Shown here in pieces: positions 32,700 to 43,955 of a stretch of DNA of 64,000 bases. The notes below the pieces were generated by a model. That model saw only the letters and a program-made list of their open reading frames with translations. It had not been told where the DNA came from and made no database searches. Source of the DNA: Salvia splendens (lineage: Eukaryota; Streptophyta; Magnoliopsida; Lamiales; Lamiaceae). The position numbers were made by a program, and so were the translations under genes. Each line of letters begins with the position of its first letter. Position 1 is the first letter of the stretch. The stretch lies in assembly GCF_004379255.2 (NCBI RefSeq), contig NC_056034.1:40220887-40284886 (forward strand), read 5' to 3'.

Positions 32700-35600
32700 G
32701 TCCCAAAGATTGCTATCCCCTTCCGAACATAGATAAAAAAGTAGAAGCTTTGATAGGCTTTGAAATTTTTTGTTTTCTTGATCTGTACAAAGGATACCAT
32801 CAAGTTTTAATGGATGAGATTGACGCTTCAAAAACGGCCTTCATTACTGATTTCGGCATTTTCGCTTATAAAAAGATGCCATTCGGTTTAAAGAATGCCG
32901 GAGCCACTTATCAAAGGATGGTAGACAAGCTTTTTCGGCACCTGATTGGAAAGGAGGTCGAAGTGTATGTTGACGATATAGTCGTCAAAAGCAAAAGCAC
33001 TTCGGAGTACGAGCACAACCTCAAGTCCACTCTCAACGTGCTCAAGAAAGCCAACCTCAAACTTAATCCCCAAAAGTGTACCTTTTTGGTAGATTCGGGA
33101 AAGTTTCTGGGTTGTTGGGTTTCAAAGGACGGACTCAAGGCAAACCCCTCAAAAGTTCAAGTCGTTCAAAACATGGCAATGCCGAAGTCCATACATGACG
33201 TGCAAAGGCTAACCGGATGCCTAGCCGCACTGAATCGATTCCTTTCTCAAGCAGCCGAAAAGCAACTGCCGTTCTTCACGGTGTTGAAAAAGGCACCAAA
33301 GTTCGAGTGGGGAGCCGAGCAGAAAAAGGCCTTTGACGAGCTCAAAAGTTATCTAGCCGAGCTTCCTATGCTCTCTGCTCCAACCGAAGCCGAAGTAATA
33401 TTCTTATACTTAGCGGCATCGGATCAAACCATCAGCGCGGTGCTTGTACGAGAAGAAGGCCTAAAGCAGCTTCCCATCTACTTTACAAGCCGAGCATTAA
33501 GAGGTCCAGAAACAAGGTATCAACCACTGGAAAAGATTGCTCTGGCATTAGTAAATGCAGCAAGGAGACTGCGGCCATACTTCTATGCTCACAAGGTATG
33601 CGTCTTAACTGATCTGCCACTTCGGCAAGTGTTGACCAAACCGGAAGCATCAGGCAGAATCGCCAAGTGGGCTATAGAGTTGGGAGAGCACACAATTGAA
33701 TATCTACCTCGGAAAGCCATCAAGGGACAAGCCTTGGCAGATTTTCTTGCAGAAGCAAAGTTCGATCAAGCAAGTCCTGTTATTGCCGAACAGAAGAATT
33801 CTGCCAATGCCGAACTAGCACAGCCCTTGGAATCCGAAGTAGAACCGCCGGACTGCTGGAGCGGATTCGTAGATGGAGCTTCAAACAAGATGGGAAGTGG
33901 AGCTGGTATTCTACTTGTCGCTCCCGACGGACACGAGGTAACCTACTCACTTCGGTTCCTATTCCCCACTACTAATAATGAAGCCGAGTACGAAGCCCTC
34001 CTGGCCGGACTCCAGTTAGCGCAAAGTCTGCTCGTCAAATCTCTCAAAGTCCATTGTGATTCACAAGTCATAGTAAATCACATGTTGGGTACAAGTGAAG
34101 CCCGTGACGAGAGAATGAAGAAGTATTTGGACAAAGCGCAAAGCATCAGCCGAAGTTTCTCCTATTTTCGGATAATCCGTATTCCCAGAGCGGAAAATAG
34201 CCGAGCAGATATCTTAAGTAAGTTGGCCTCAGATCCGAGCTCAAAGGCGGAAGAATTAATGCATCGAAGCATTGATGAAGCCGAGGTACATTCAGTATCC
34301 AGCTCGCCGAACTGGATGACGCCGATCTTGCAGTATCTGGATCAAGGACAATTGCCCGAGGATAAGAGAGAAGCTCGGAAGATCACGTGCCGAGCTCTTC
34401 GGTACGAACTTCATGAAGGAGTCCTCTTTAGAAAGTCTTACCTCCAGCCGTTATTGCGGTGCGTAGGACCAGAAGAGACGGACTACATCCTCAGAGAAGT
34501 TCATGAAGGATCGTGCGGTAGCCACATCGGAGCCAGAGCTTTAGCTAAAAAAGTTCTGAGATGGGGATATTATTGGCCAACCATGGTACAAGAGGCAGTG
34601 CAGCTCGTCAAGAAGTGTACGAAGTGCCAAATTCATGCAAATGTCCCAAGGATGCCGCAGACCGATCTGTACACTATGCAAAGCCCTTGGCCTTTCATGC
34701 AATGGGGCATAGACATAGTGGGACCACTTCCTCAAGCTCCTCGGCAAATGAAATTCCTTATCGTTGCCGTGGACTACTTCACGAAGTGGGTGGAGGCTGA
34801 ACCATTAGCTACGATAACGAGCTCAAAGGCATTGGACTTCGTCTGGAAGAACATAGTGTGCCGATTTGGCATACCCCACATCCTCATCTCGGATAATGGG
34901 ACTCAGTTCACCGACAAGACGTTCAAGAATTGGTGCCAAGAGCTAAACATTCAACAGCGGTTCACTTCGGTCTCCCATCCCCAAGCAAACGGACAAACGG
35001 AAGTAACGAACCGGATTCTGGTGAAAGGGTTAAAAGCTCGGTTAGAACAAGCCAAAGGACAATGGGTAGAAAATCTCCCTCAAGTCCTATGGTCCTACCG
35101 AACTACACCCAAAACCTCCAACGGTGAAACTCCGTATAGTCTGGTGTACGGCACTGAAGCCGTAATCCCGGTGGAGATCGGCGTACCCAGTCCCCGAACT
35201 CTAAATTTCTCCTCAGAAATGAATGACGACGGACTGAGAGCAGAACTAGATCTCGCCGAAGAAAGAAGAGAATTGGCGTGCATAAAAGCAGCCAAGTATA
35301 AGGAGCAAGTAGCCCGGTACTATAACCAAAGGGTGAAAAAGCTTCAATTTCAAGTGGGAGATCTCGTCTTGAGAAACAACGAAGTAAGCCGAGCAGAAAA
35401 GCTGGGCAAACTCGAGCCCACATGGGAGGGTCCATATCGGGTGTCAGAAGTCCTCGGCAAAGGGTCTTATAAATTGACTCACATGTCAGGAGAACAAGTA
35501 CCCCGAACATGGCACGTCTCCAACCTCAAGAAGTTCCACTTGTAAGAGACAAAGTCCGGTCAGTCTGTCTTGTGTCTAGTTCGGTCATAGGGGTACATGT

Positions 35601-36016
35601 TTTTATTTGTTTGTTTTTTTTACTTGTATCTTTTACTTGTCGTTTTATAAAAGTTTAAAGTTTTTTTTTTTTCTTTCGTCTTTTTCTTTTTTTCTCTATG
35701 TGTTTTGTCTCTATGTGCTTGTCGTCTCTTACAAATGGTACCAAGGTATATCGTTCTTTAAAGACTGATCCCCTTTTTAGATCGATTATTAAAGACTATT
35801 GTGAGTCCAAGCTTCTAAGGAGGATATAAGACCACAATTCAGCTTAACAAGCAGTCCGTCTGAAACGAACTGCAATAAGCCAACGATTGTGCGTCCAAGC
35901 TTCCAAGGAGGATACAAGACCGCAATTCAGCTTAATAAGCACTTCGTCTGAAACGAACTGCAATAAGGGAAAGTCCGATCCACGCGATAAACCTCGCCGA
36001 ATTAGGACGACTGAGT

Positions 36017-36391
36017 TCGGTCAAAGAAGTTTACCTCATAAGACCGAGGACGACCATGTCTAGTCAAAGAGGTTTACTGCATAAGACCACTTCGGTTAAC
36101 TGGGAAAGTCCGATCCACGCGATAAAACTCGCCGAATTAGGACAAGGGAAAGTTCGATCCCGGCGACAAAAATCGCCAAATTAGAACACAAACCAAGTCC
36201 GGTCAAAGATGTTTATTTCATCAGACCAAAGACGAGTCCGGTCAAAGATGTTTATTTCATCAGACCAAAGACGAGTCCGGTCAAAGATGTTTATTTCATC
36301 AGACCAATGACGAGTCCGGTCAAAGAAGTTTATTTCATAAGACCAAGGACCAAGTCCGATCAAAGAAGTATACTTCATAAGACCGAGGACA
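36017..36391 (+). repeat. 39-bp minisatellite, outer copy (five clear units plus decayed ones)
   Basis: Regular units start at 36197, 36236, 36275, 36314 and 36353, each about GTCCGGTCAAAGATGTTTAT followed by TTCATCAGACC-type sequence. Older divergent units lie at 36017-36095. Same region of the element as in the other two copies. Confidence 0.88.
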
Positions 36392-36510
36392 AGTACGATG
36401 AAATTTTTTCGCTAAGCTGTAAATACAGTGTTAGAGGTGGAAACAAAATTTCATTTTTCAAATCTTGTTCAGCATACAACTCCGCTACCCTACTATTACA
36501 AAGGACTATT

Positions 36511-37305
36511 CTACTGTCCGGGGTTGCTAAAGTTGAGCCACCTATTCACAAAATCCTCTGGAAGCCGAGTTCGGTCGTTCCGAGCAGATGAAGAATAAGC
36601 AGGTCGACGAGATGCTATCCTCGACCCAACGCCTCTTCCCCGAGCCCGAGAAGTCCTAACACCTCGGCGATGAAGAGTCTCTGCAATAAGCATCTGCTGA
36701 TCTTGCTCGCTCATAGTCACAACTCCTCGGCGAATTTCAGTCCGTCCCTGTCTTGACGATTCCGGTTGCTCCTGAGCCCGTTCTCGTCTAGACGTTTCCG
36801 GCTGTTCCGGAGTTCGTTGTTGACTTGGAGTAGGATTTTGAACAAGGGAACCAGAGGTTTGATCTGGAGTGCGAGCATCTGTTGGCACGATATGCCGAAG
36901 GAATCTTTCTATGGAGGGGCGCCGAGAAAGAACAATGTTGTACCGAGAAGCCCAACGCCGTAGTGATTTCACAACTTGTTGGCAAGCCGAGCTCTCCAGC
37001 GCATTGTTCCTCCGGAGTACAAGATATTCCTCCCACAGTTCGTCAACTCGACTCTGAACATCTGATATGGTCAATCCCCCGCGCACACGGATGTAATCCT
37101 CGTACGCAGTCCTCTCAGCAATGGTCGTATTCAGCTCGGCCTCCAGATCTTTCTTATCGGACTCTAAGTCCTTGATATCGGCCTCCAGCTTCACTAAACG
37201 AGCCAGAAGCTCGTCATTCTTCGTCTGATCGGCTATAGCTCTTCTCTCAGGGGGCTTCTCGCAAAGAAAGAGAGTATAGAAGACGCAACAGCAAAAGTGC
37301 TTCAA
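36511..37305 (-). CDS. Antisense ORF between pol and 3' LTR of the outer gypsy element
   Basis: An open frame of 264 codons runs opposite to the element. It has no ATG near its beginning: the frame opens with TTG at 37305, and the first in-frame methionine is late, in VVTMSEQDQQ. A spliced or lost start is therefore likely. Residues about 20-90 are charged and heptad-like (KLEADIKDLESDKKDLEAEL), predicting a coiled coil. The middle is Ser/Pro/Glu/Arg-rich, and the C-terminus is arginine-rich (RTSRARGRGVGSRIASRR), suggesting nucleic-acid binding. Upstream on the minus strand is a TATA-like GATAAATACG near 37320-37330. Antisense ORFs at this place are known in Tat-lineage elements, with unknown function. 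It is absent from the nested copy. Confidence 0.65.
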   Translation of the reverse strand: MKHFCCCVFYTLFLCEKPPERRAIADQTKNDELLARLVKLEADIKDLESDKKDLEAELNTTIAERTAYEDYIRVRGGLTISDVQSRVDELWEEYLVLRRNNALESSACQQVVKSLRRWASRYNIVLSRRPSIERFLRHIVPTDARTPDQTSGSLVQNPTPSQQRTPEQPETSRRERAQEQPESSRQGRTEIRRGVVTMSEQDQQMLIAETLHRRGVRTSRARGRGVGSRIASRRPAYSSSARNDRTRLPEDFVNRWLNFSNPGQ

Positions 37306-37530
37306 TGATGAAGAAAGAGCGTATTTATCAGATACGGGAAAGATTTCGAAATCGTTGCGCCGTTTCGAATCCCACCTTTTCAGGAATCAACGGCCGGATT
37401 TTACTGTCGCATTTAATGCAGGCATGCGCTAGGCACGTCCCCTGACGTCAGCCTCCCCCTTACCGTTATCCAGAATGCCGAAGTGACTCACCTCGCCGAA
37501 GTGATCCACTTCGCTTTTCGGGGGGGGTAG

Positions 37531-38142
37531 TGATGGGGTACGAACTAAACCCTAATGGCAAGCCCAATAACAGTGACGGCCCATCAGCCCAGAGCCCAAG
37601 AAAGAGTATCTGTTCGGCACCAAAGAGTTCGGCACGACCAAAGAGTTCGGCACGACCAAAGAGTTCGGACTCAGCCTACAGCTCGGTAAAAGCCGACCAG
37701 TCAAGCTCTCCTCTCAGATCGGCAAGAGCTGATCGGTAAAGTCCAGCAGTTCGGTCTCAGCATTCGACCGAACTAGGAGTTGGTGGACTCACGAAAGGCC
37801 TCCACGACCTCCACTATACCCACGATCTATTTAGTGGTATGAAGCAGTTATTGAGCAGTTATTGCTCACCCACGATCTTGTTAGTGGGGCTGCAAACCAC
37901 GATCCTAGTTCAATGTATAAATAGAACTTAGATCTGATAGAAAAGGGTTAAGCTCTCTAGAGATAAAATAGCATATAGCAAGTCTGTGTTGTAAGCTGTA
38001 TTTTCGCAGATCAAGCAATACAAACCTGCCCTCATTTCTCCCCGTGGACGTAGATTTACCTCAGTAAATCGAACCACGTAAATTCATTGTGTCATAATTC
38101 TCTACCAGCATTTACTAACATCAATAATTCGCGGACTCATCA
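37531..38142 (+). repeat. 3' LTR of the outer gypsy element
   Basis: Same length (612 bp) as the 5' LTR and matching it where I compared the two. Preceded by a polypurine tract with a run of G ending in TAG, and followed by the ATAGT target repeat. Confidence 0.93.
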
Positions 38143-39009
38143 ATAGTGGAAGCCATAGTGGTTGCCACGTCATGTCCCTTCTTTATGCAATGGTTTGGCT
38201 CTAGTCGGAGCCCTAGTGGGTGCCCTATCAATTAAACTCAATTTGATTTTAATTTTTAATATTATTATTTTTTATTTTTGTTTTTAATTACTAAAATACC
38301 AAAATATATTATATGAAACACCACAAATTTTAAAAAAGCAACTACATTACTTAATTAAAAAAACTACATTACTAAATTAAAAAAAACCTAAATTACTAAA
38401 TGAAAAGCATGCATTACTTAATTTTAAAAAATGAATTTATAAATTTTATATTTAATTTTAATCAAATAAAAAATAGCAAAATATAAATACACTATTATAG
38501 AACACAATAAATTTAAATAAAACACTTACATTAATCGAATAAAATGAGAAAAGTATATAATAAAGGTCAAAATAAAAAAAATATGTTGAGTTTGGGGCTT
38601 GAAACCACAATCTCTATAATTTTTCAAGATACATTTACCATTAGGCTAAACATAGATTGTGTATTGAACTCAAACAAACTTTTACATAAAGCAACAAAAG
38701 ACTCTCTTTTGAGTGTAAAACTAATTGTCCCACATCGAAATCACAAAGAAACTTGGAGTTGAAAACCTATTACTTTAGTATGGATCATTGTAAAATTATA
38801 GTTTTTAATTTCAAGTTAAAAAATAATTTTTAGATTTAAAAATCAATTTTTTAGAATTAAAAATCGGTTTTATAATTAAAATTTATTTTTTTGTATTATT
38901 TTTTTTTTCGAGATCGGGCTTTGGTCGTGTCTCTCGGGCGCCCCATCCGTCGGGTGCTTGCAATGGATGCCCGAGGACGACCGAGCCTGATCCATTGCGG
39001 ATGCTCTAA

Positions 39010-39225
39010 CCAATGAAAAGTTAGCAAGGTACTGATCCTCAAATACACTTTACAATTAATGATTGAAATGGACATGTATATATCGAAAGGTTAGCAAGGT
39101 ACTGATCCTCAAATACACTTTACAATTAATTATTGAAATGGACATGTATATATCCTTTATAAATTAACCAATGAAAATTAGCAAGGTAATGATTGAATTG
39201 GAATATGTATTCTTTTTAACCAAAG
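39010..39225 (+). repeat. Tandem units of ~68 bp
   Basis: GTTAGCAAGGTACTGATCCT begins at about 39020 and again at about 39088, each followed by a CTCAAATACACTTTACAATT stretch and ending GGACATGTATATATC. A third, shorter unit starts near 39175. The unit end also matches 22040-22105, so the MITE landed inside this small array. Confidence 0.8.
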
Positions 39226-39560
39226 AAAAATTAGCAGCTCTTGACATTCATTTGGAGTACTAATCATTTGCAAACTTATTTACAAGTCATTTGCAAACTT
39301 AAGCAAGTAGCAGTAAATTTTATTCTGGTGCAGATATTTACACACATACATATATCTCCATTCTATTTAGAGGAGCCAACCAAAGATTTGGCCATGAATT
39401 AGGCTTTTTGTTGAGAGCATAGAGGCTACAGTTTCTTCAAAGCCCCAACCCACATGCGTTTTATTACACTAAAAAATAACAACAAATACCACATACAAGA
39501 AGAATACTCAACTTGTGTATCTACATATCATTCTCAAGAATGGTTTTAAGCCACATCAAC
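39226..39560. other. Downstream region of the PDK gene
   Basis: Probably holds the 3' UTR of the minus-strand kinase gene. Nothing else was recognised. Confidence 0.4.
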
Positions 39561-42297
39561 TCATGGAAGGGGTTCTTGAGAATCTCCCAACCGCGACAGA
39601 TGGAGGTAAGCATCGGTCCCTGTAAAACCGGAGCATACAATTTCTGATCAAATCCAATACAAATTGACATTGGGACGCATAAGTGGAGAATGTTTACCAT
39701 ATCCTTCCATGGAGATAATTTGCAGATCCCCTCCAAAGTACCTGGCATACAAACGGCTTATAGGAAGACCGTAACCATAACCTGCCATAGTTGCTGTGTC
39801 AGGGTCAACGTCTGACTCATCGAGAGGATTTTTGGCAGTACTATATAGATATGTGAAAATCTTTGAGAGACCGCTTCTGGCTATACCACCTCCTTCATCC
39901 GATACCTATAGGCATAAGATGATCAAACAGAATATAAGCATAGTGAATGGTATGTATGTCTCAACCCTGTAACAGGAAGGTATCGAGACTGAGCCTGCCT
40001 TAATTGTTACGTCCTCCAATCCATCAGCAACTATTATTCTTACAGGAGGTGCAACCTTGTCTGAGTCCATATATTGTTCTTGAACAGCACGCAAGGAATT
40101 CTTTACCAACTCAAACACCATCAGATGCAAGTGAGTGGGAACATAACTGCCACAGAAACAGATTTTGAAACAGTAAATAAAGGGTCGAAATCCAAGAGCA
40201 GACATCTAAAAGTTCAGGCACTGCACATCCCATAAGAACGAAACACAGATGATGAAAGAATGCAATGCAGCCTTTGGTGTTAAACATACAGACAGTGGAA
40301 AAGTAAAATACTGACGGAAATGTGAACTTAGGGTCTCCATAAATGTTAATATCTGGGGCACTGCCATATTCTCGCAAGCAAATGGCACGGGCATCCTCAC
40401 TAGCATTTCTTGCAACCTCAACCGGAGACATTTTTGTATGTATATATCCAACACAATCAGGAGGTGGATCCGGATCATGCAAGGCGACATGCTGCCCTGA
40501 TTTACCCATAATATTTTTAATGGAATAAGAAAATGGTTTAGCTCAGTTTTCTTCCAATGCCAAAAATCAGTATCATGATCATAAGGGTGGATGACCAATA
40601 AAAACAAAACAAGCCAACAGAGGGAGTGGGGCTAACCAATAAGCATGCGGATTCCAATTCTAGACATATAAAACCGATCCAGAAATTGATGGATTTCATC
40701 CAGACCCTCATCACCAATTTTACGATTCAGATCTTTTTTCAACTGTTGCACTCCCAAAGCCATCATAGGGACCACATTGTTGTGTCTGACTTTAACCATC
40801 TTAATCATTTGTGTGAAATCCAACTCATAGCTGTTATCCTTTATTTCCGGAATGGATCTAACATCACGGAAGGACTCCAAATACCAATCTCTTACCTAAA
40901 ATAGGAAGTTGGGATAAATAAACATTCATATATCATAATGGAACTTTTTTAAAAAGTGCAACTAGGAAATCGATATTCTCCAAATGAACTAGGAATTTTC
41001 CAACCTTATAACATACACAAATAATGCAATCTCACATAAAACAACAAACTCAGACTCAGGCTTATAGGAAACTTGGACAGAGTCACCAGTGACAAAGATA
41101 GACGACCTAGGAACAACACTGCCTGCGTCCGTAGCTAGAAAGGGCACATGTAACATTAATGCTGATAATATACACCAGCAAATGACTAAAAACACAATTA
41201 TTAACCACACACACCAAGACTAAAAACTATAGGACATATCGCACTCTCAATATCAGTTTTTAGTAACATGAATCATAGTAGTCGCTTTCTCGACATTTTC
41301 TATATTAGCCAGATAATTTTTTTCGGATTAACTAGGCCGGCCGGTGGTATGTTGAAGATTAAATGTCGTAGAAGTCTATGGATTAAAGTCAACTTACAAT
41401 GCGTTGATCTCATTAAACTAACAACCAACATTACTACACCAGGTCAAAACTTTCAAACGGTAGTTGATAAAGAAAGCACTAGCTGAAGGCTGTCTTCTCT
41501 AGCAAAAAGAATGGGATATATAGCAAACGTAATACAGATAATAAAGTATTGATGTCGAGAATCGCACTGACACCTTCTGATCAGGGGCGGAGCCAGGATT
41601 TTATTGGAGAAGGGGCAAAAATATAATACATAGGAAAATTTTATGTATTTGAGAAGGGGCATTTAGTGTAGTTAAAGTACATAATTAAAAATTTATGTAT
41701 AAATATATAAGAGTGGCTACGCCCCTGCTTCTGATCGAAGATTGTCGTCTAAGTTTTCCACTAATAGCAATTAAAAAAAAGGTCAGCACCCCTTTTCCTT
41801 TTTTCTTTAGAAAGTAAAGAAAAAAACAATTTTTTAGTCAAAGCCGCTGAGGATTGGGGCAATACAGCTATATAATTAGTATTCCTCCATCCACAGATAC
41901 TAACGCAACAAAACAGCAGACTCCAATTAGCCTCACAATTACTTCAGATTCAAACATACCAAAACAAATTGTGCCATGCCAGGTCAAAATTTATCATTAT
42001 CAAAAAGGTATGAGAAGAATGATCAAAATTCCGATTGAATTTAGGGAAAGTAACCTTCAAAACGGCGGGTTTGAGGGAGAGGCCGTAGGGGAGGGACTCG
42101 AGCTCGACGGCGCGGCGGGAGATGCGAATTGGGAGCTCCTTGTGGAGGAATTGAGCAGAAATGAGGAGATTGCGGGGCGTGGGGCGGGAGCCGAATTCCG
42201 TCATGTAACGGAGGCTGACGCCATTCTGTTTCTTGGCAGCCCATCTCCGAGCCTCCTCGATGAGATCCTTCGACGCTTTCTTGATCATCGCCGCCAT
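39561..42297 (-). CDS. PDK: Mitochondrial pyruvate dehydrogenase kinase
   Basis: The kinase phosphorylates and inactivates the E1-alpha subunit of the pyruvate dehydrogenase complex in the mitochondrial matrix, limiting acetyl-CoA entry to the TCA cycle. Six exons: 42297-42055, 40895-40637, 40496-40316, 40146-39999, 39905-39698 and 39619-39561. The sum is 1098 bases (365 residues), the usual plant length. Exon 1 carries [15 protein letters not shown] and the start of the four-helix domain. Exons 3-6 carry the GHKL ATPase: H-box region ([10 protein letters not shown]), N-box (ELVKNSLRA), G1 (DEGGG), G2 (GYGYGLP) and the C-terminal [11 protein letters not shown]. The fourth intron has a GC donor (AAG|GCAGGC at 39998) instead of GT; only this donor keeps the frame. 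Intron 1 (40896-42054) contains a hAT MITE. I chose ATG 42297; another in-frame ATG follows at 42288. Confidence 0.95.
41582..41727. mobile_element. hAT-type MITE in PDK intron 1
   Basis: Inverted ends CAGGGGCGGAGCCA and (reverse complement) CAGGGGCGTAGCCA, 146 bp in total, flanked by a perfect 8-bp duplication CTTCTGAT (41574-41581, 41728-41735). An 8-bp duplication and CAGGGGCG-type ends fit hAT. Confidence 0.88.
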
Positions 42298-42717
42298 CAA
42301 ATCTACCCACTCGCACTCCTCTTTCTTCTTCTTCTTCTGCTGCTGTTTTATCGTTTCTTCTATTTTTTCATTTTTTCTGGAAATAATAATACAACTTGTT
42401 TTTCATTCCTTTTGCCTTTTCACGAACATGTGATGCATTTAAAAGCTTCTTTCGGTAGTTGAGATGTGTAATTGTGTATCAAACTCTACTACTAATATTT
42501 GATGATTTATATAAATTTGGATGGATAATTATCATAATAGCAGCTAGTATCAATTATTGGTTTCTACTAAAACCACGTTAAACAAATTTCCATTTATTTA
42601 TTCATATTCTATTACATTATTCAATTTTCTATTTTACTTGATTGTCATCAATAAAGTGTTACTCGATTAATAATGCTAATTGTTGAGACTAGCGGATTAT
42701 TATATTAATAAAAAATA
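42298..42717. other. PDK 5' flank
   Basis: Includes a GAA-rich (minus strand) leader at about 42320-42350. The rest is AT-rich with no gene. Confidence 0.4.
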
Positions 42718-42953
42718 CTCCCTCCGTCGCATGTTACTTGCACTATTGTTTTTCGGCTCGTCACAAACTCCTTACACTATTTATAATTTAAGTTAGAATT
42801 AATGCATTTAATTAATATGTTAGTTTAAGTTAAGAGATCATTTATTAAGTGATGTCTCATTACACTTAAAATTCTAATTTAATTACACTAAAAAATCAAT
42901 CCTAAATTTACGGTTTAAAATGAAAAGGGTTAAATAACATGGGACGGAAGGAG
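42718..42953. mobile_element. Stowaway-type MITE
   Basis: Left end CTCCCTCCGTCGCATG after TA; right end CATGGGACGGAAGGAG before TA. The inverted ends match well. Non-coding. Confidence 0.85.
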
Positions 42954-43500
42954 TATAAACATAGAAGAATGATTTAGCCACTACCATATAATTTATTAAT
43001 AAAAAATGGAAACCATGAGCCAACTCATTACTATATGCAACTCTCATTTTGGCCTTTGAGGCAATATTAAGCTAAATATTGGAGTTTGGACAATGAATTC
43101 GGAATGCATAATACAAAGACAAACAAATATTGGCACAACTCATAAGCGATAAACCTAAAACTCCGCTTGGATAAAAAAATGTTAGAATTGGATTAAATGC
43201 ATTTCATAGTAGTGGAGTAGTGGTATTTAAGATTACATTGGTATAAAATATCTCATACAATCCGAAAATTCAATTTGTTGTGAAAATTCAAATCGAATTT
43301 TAAATTTCCATTTGATTTGAATTGAATTTTTTAGATTTCAAAAGTTTGTTAATCAAATAAAATTTTCAGATTTCAAAATTTTAGTTCACTTCTAAAAAAA
43401 CTCCTAGTATTGTCTAACAACTAAGTGGAGCTTGAATTAGAAAAAATATGGCTACATTCTATTATTAGTATGTTGTTCATTTATAAGTAATTTGTAAGCA
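42954..43500. other. AT-rich intergenic DNA
   Basis: No ORF or transposon end was recognised. Confidence 0.4.
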
Positions 43501-43955
43501 TGAGACCATCCACAACGGGACTCGCCGGCGTCTCGCGAGACCCCGGCGAGACGCGTTGCAGCCTCCATCTCGTCCCGTCTCGTCCTGCGTCTCGTCGCGC
43601 GTCTCGACTCGCCGAGCCAGGAGACGAGCTGTCTCGCCACGCGCCTAGGCGACGTGGCGCAGCCCGGCGTCGTGCGTGACGCCCACTCGCCGGCCCGCGA
43701 GTGGGCGTCGTCACGTGCTGACGCAATAAATATTTTTTTTTTTTAATTCGAATTTAAATAATAAAAAAAAATTTGTAACGGTATTATTACCGTTTTTTTG
43801 TTTTTTTTTTTATATTTTTTTTGTTTTTTATTAAATTTTTTACTCTATAAATACTCCTAAACCCATCCTCATTTACACACAACTACACATCTATTCTTCA
43901 TATCATCTAAATTTTCTCTCAAATTTTCGCTGAAATTTTCATAACCCAACTCAAG

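Larger units (their letters stand above)
24907..35545 (+). pseudogene. Pol of the outer gypsy element (RT, RNase H, archaeal-type RNase H, integrase), interrupted
   Basis: Coding sequence runs in the gag frame from 24907 to 25356 (RT N-terminus, ending DLNKHC), is interrupted by the nested element, and resumes at 32700 just after the target-site repeat. The resumed part has RT with YVDD (near 32966), the first RNase H, a second archaeal-type RNase H beginning WSGFVDGASNKMGSGAG, a zinc-binding H..H..C..C region (near 34500-34635), and an integrase core with a D,D,E arrangement (GIDIVG, ISDNGTQF, SHPQANGQTE) to the stop at 35543-35545. The two RNase H domains point to the Tat lineage. Apart from the insertion no break was seen. 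Confidence 0.92.
22134..38142 (+). mobile_element. Ty3/gypsy (Tat-like) LTR retrotransposon, outer copy
   Basis: Two 612-bp LTRs that look identical where I compared them (22134-22745 and 37531-38142) are flanked by a perfect 5-bp duplication ATAGT (22129-22133, 38143-38147). In order: short leader, gag-protease ORF, a UAG stop, reverse transcriptase/RNase H/second RNase H/integrase, a 39-bp minisatellite, an antisense ORF, polypurine tract (G-run before 37531) and 3' LTR. The domain order with two RNase H domains and an antisense ORF fits the Tat lineage. A related element is inserted in its pol gene (25357-32699). Matching LTRs imply recent insertion. Confidence 0.93.
22109..39006. mobile_element. 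Harbinger-like MITE, split by the gypsy element
   Basis: The left end GAGCATCCACAATGG (22109) and the right end, reverse complement GAGCATCCGCAATGG (ending 39006), form inverted repeats flanked by TAA (22106-22108 and 39007-39009). Only 22109-22133 and 38148-39006 belong to the MITE. Everything between is the Ty3/gypsy element and one copy of its ATAGT target duplication. Without the insertion the MITE would be about 885 bp. No coding capacity was recognised. Confidence 0.85.

Noticed and set aside
41854..42462. 202-codon plus-strand ORF
   Set aside because: It lies on the opposite strand to PDK exon 1, which has clear homology.
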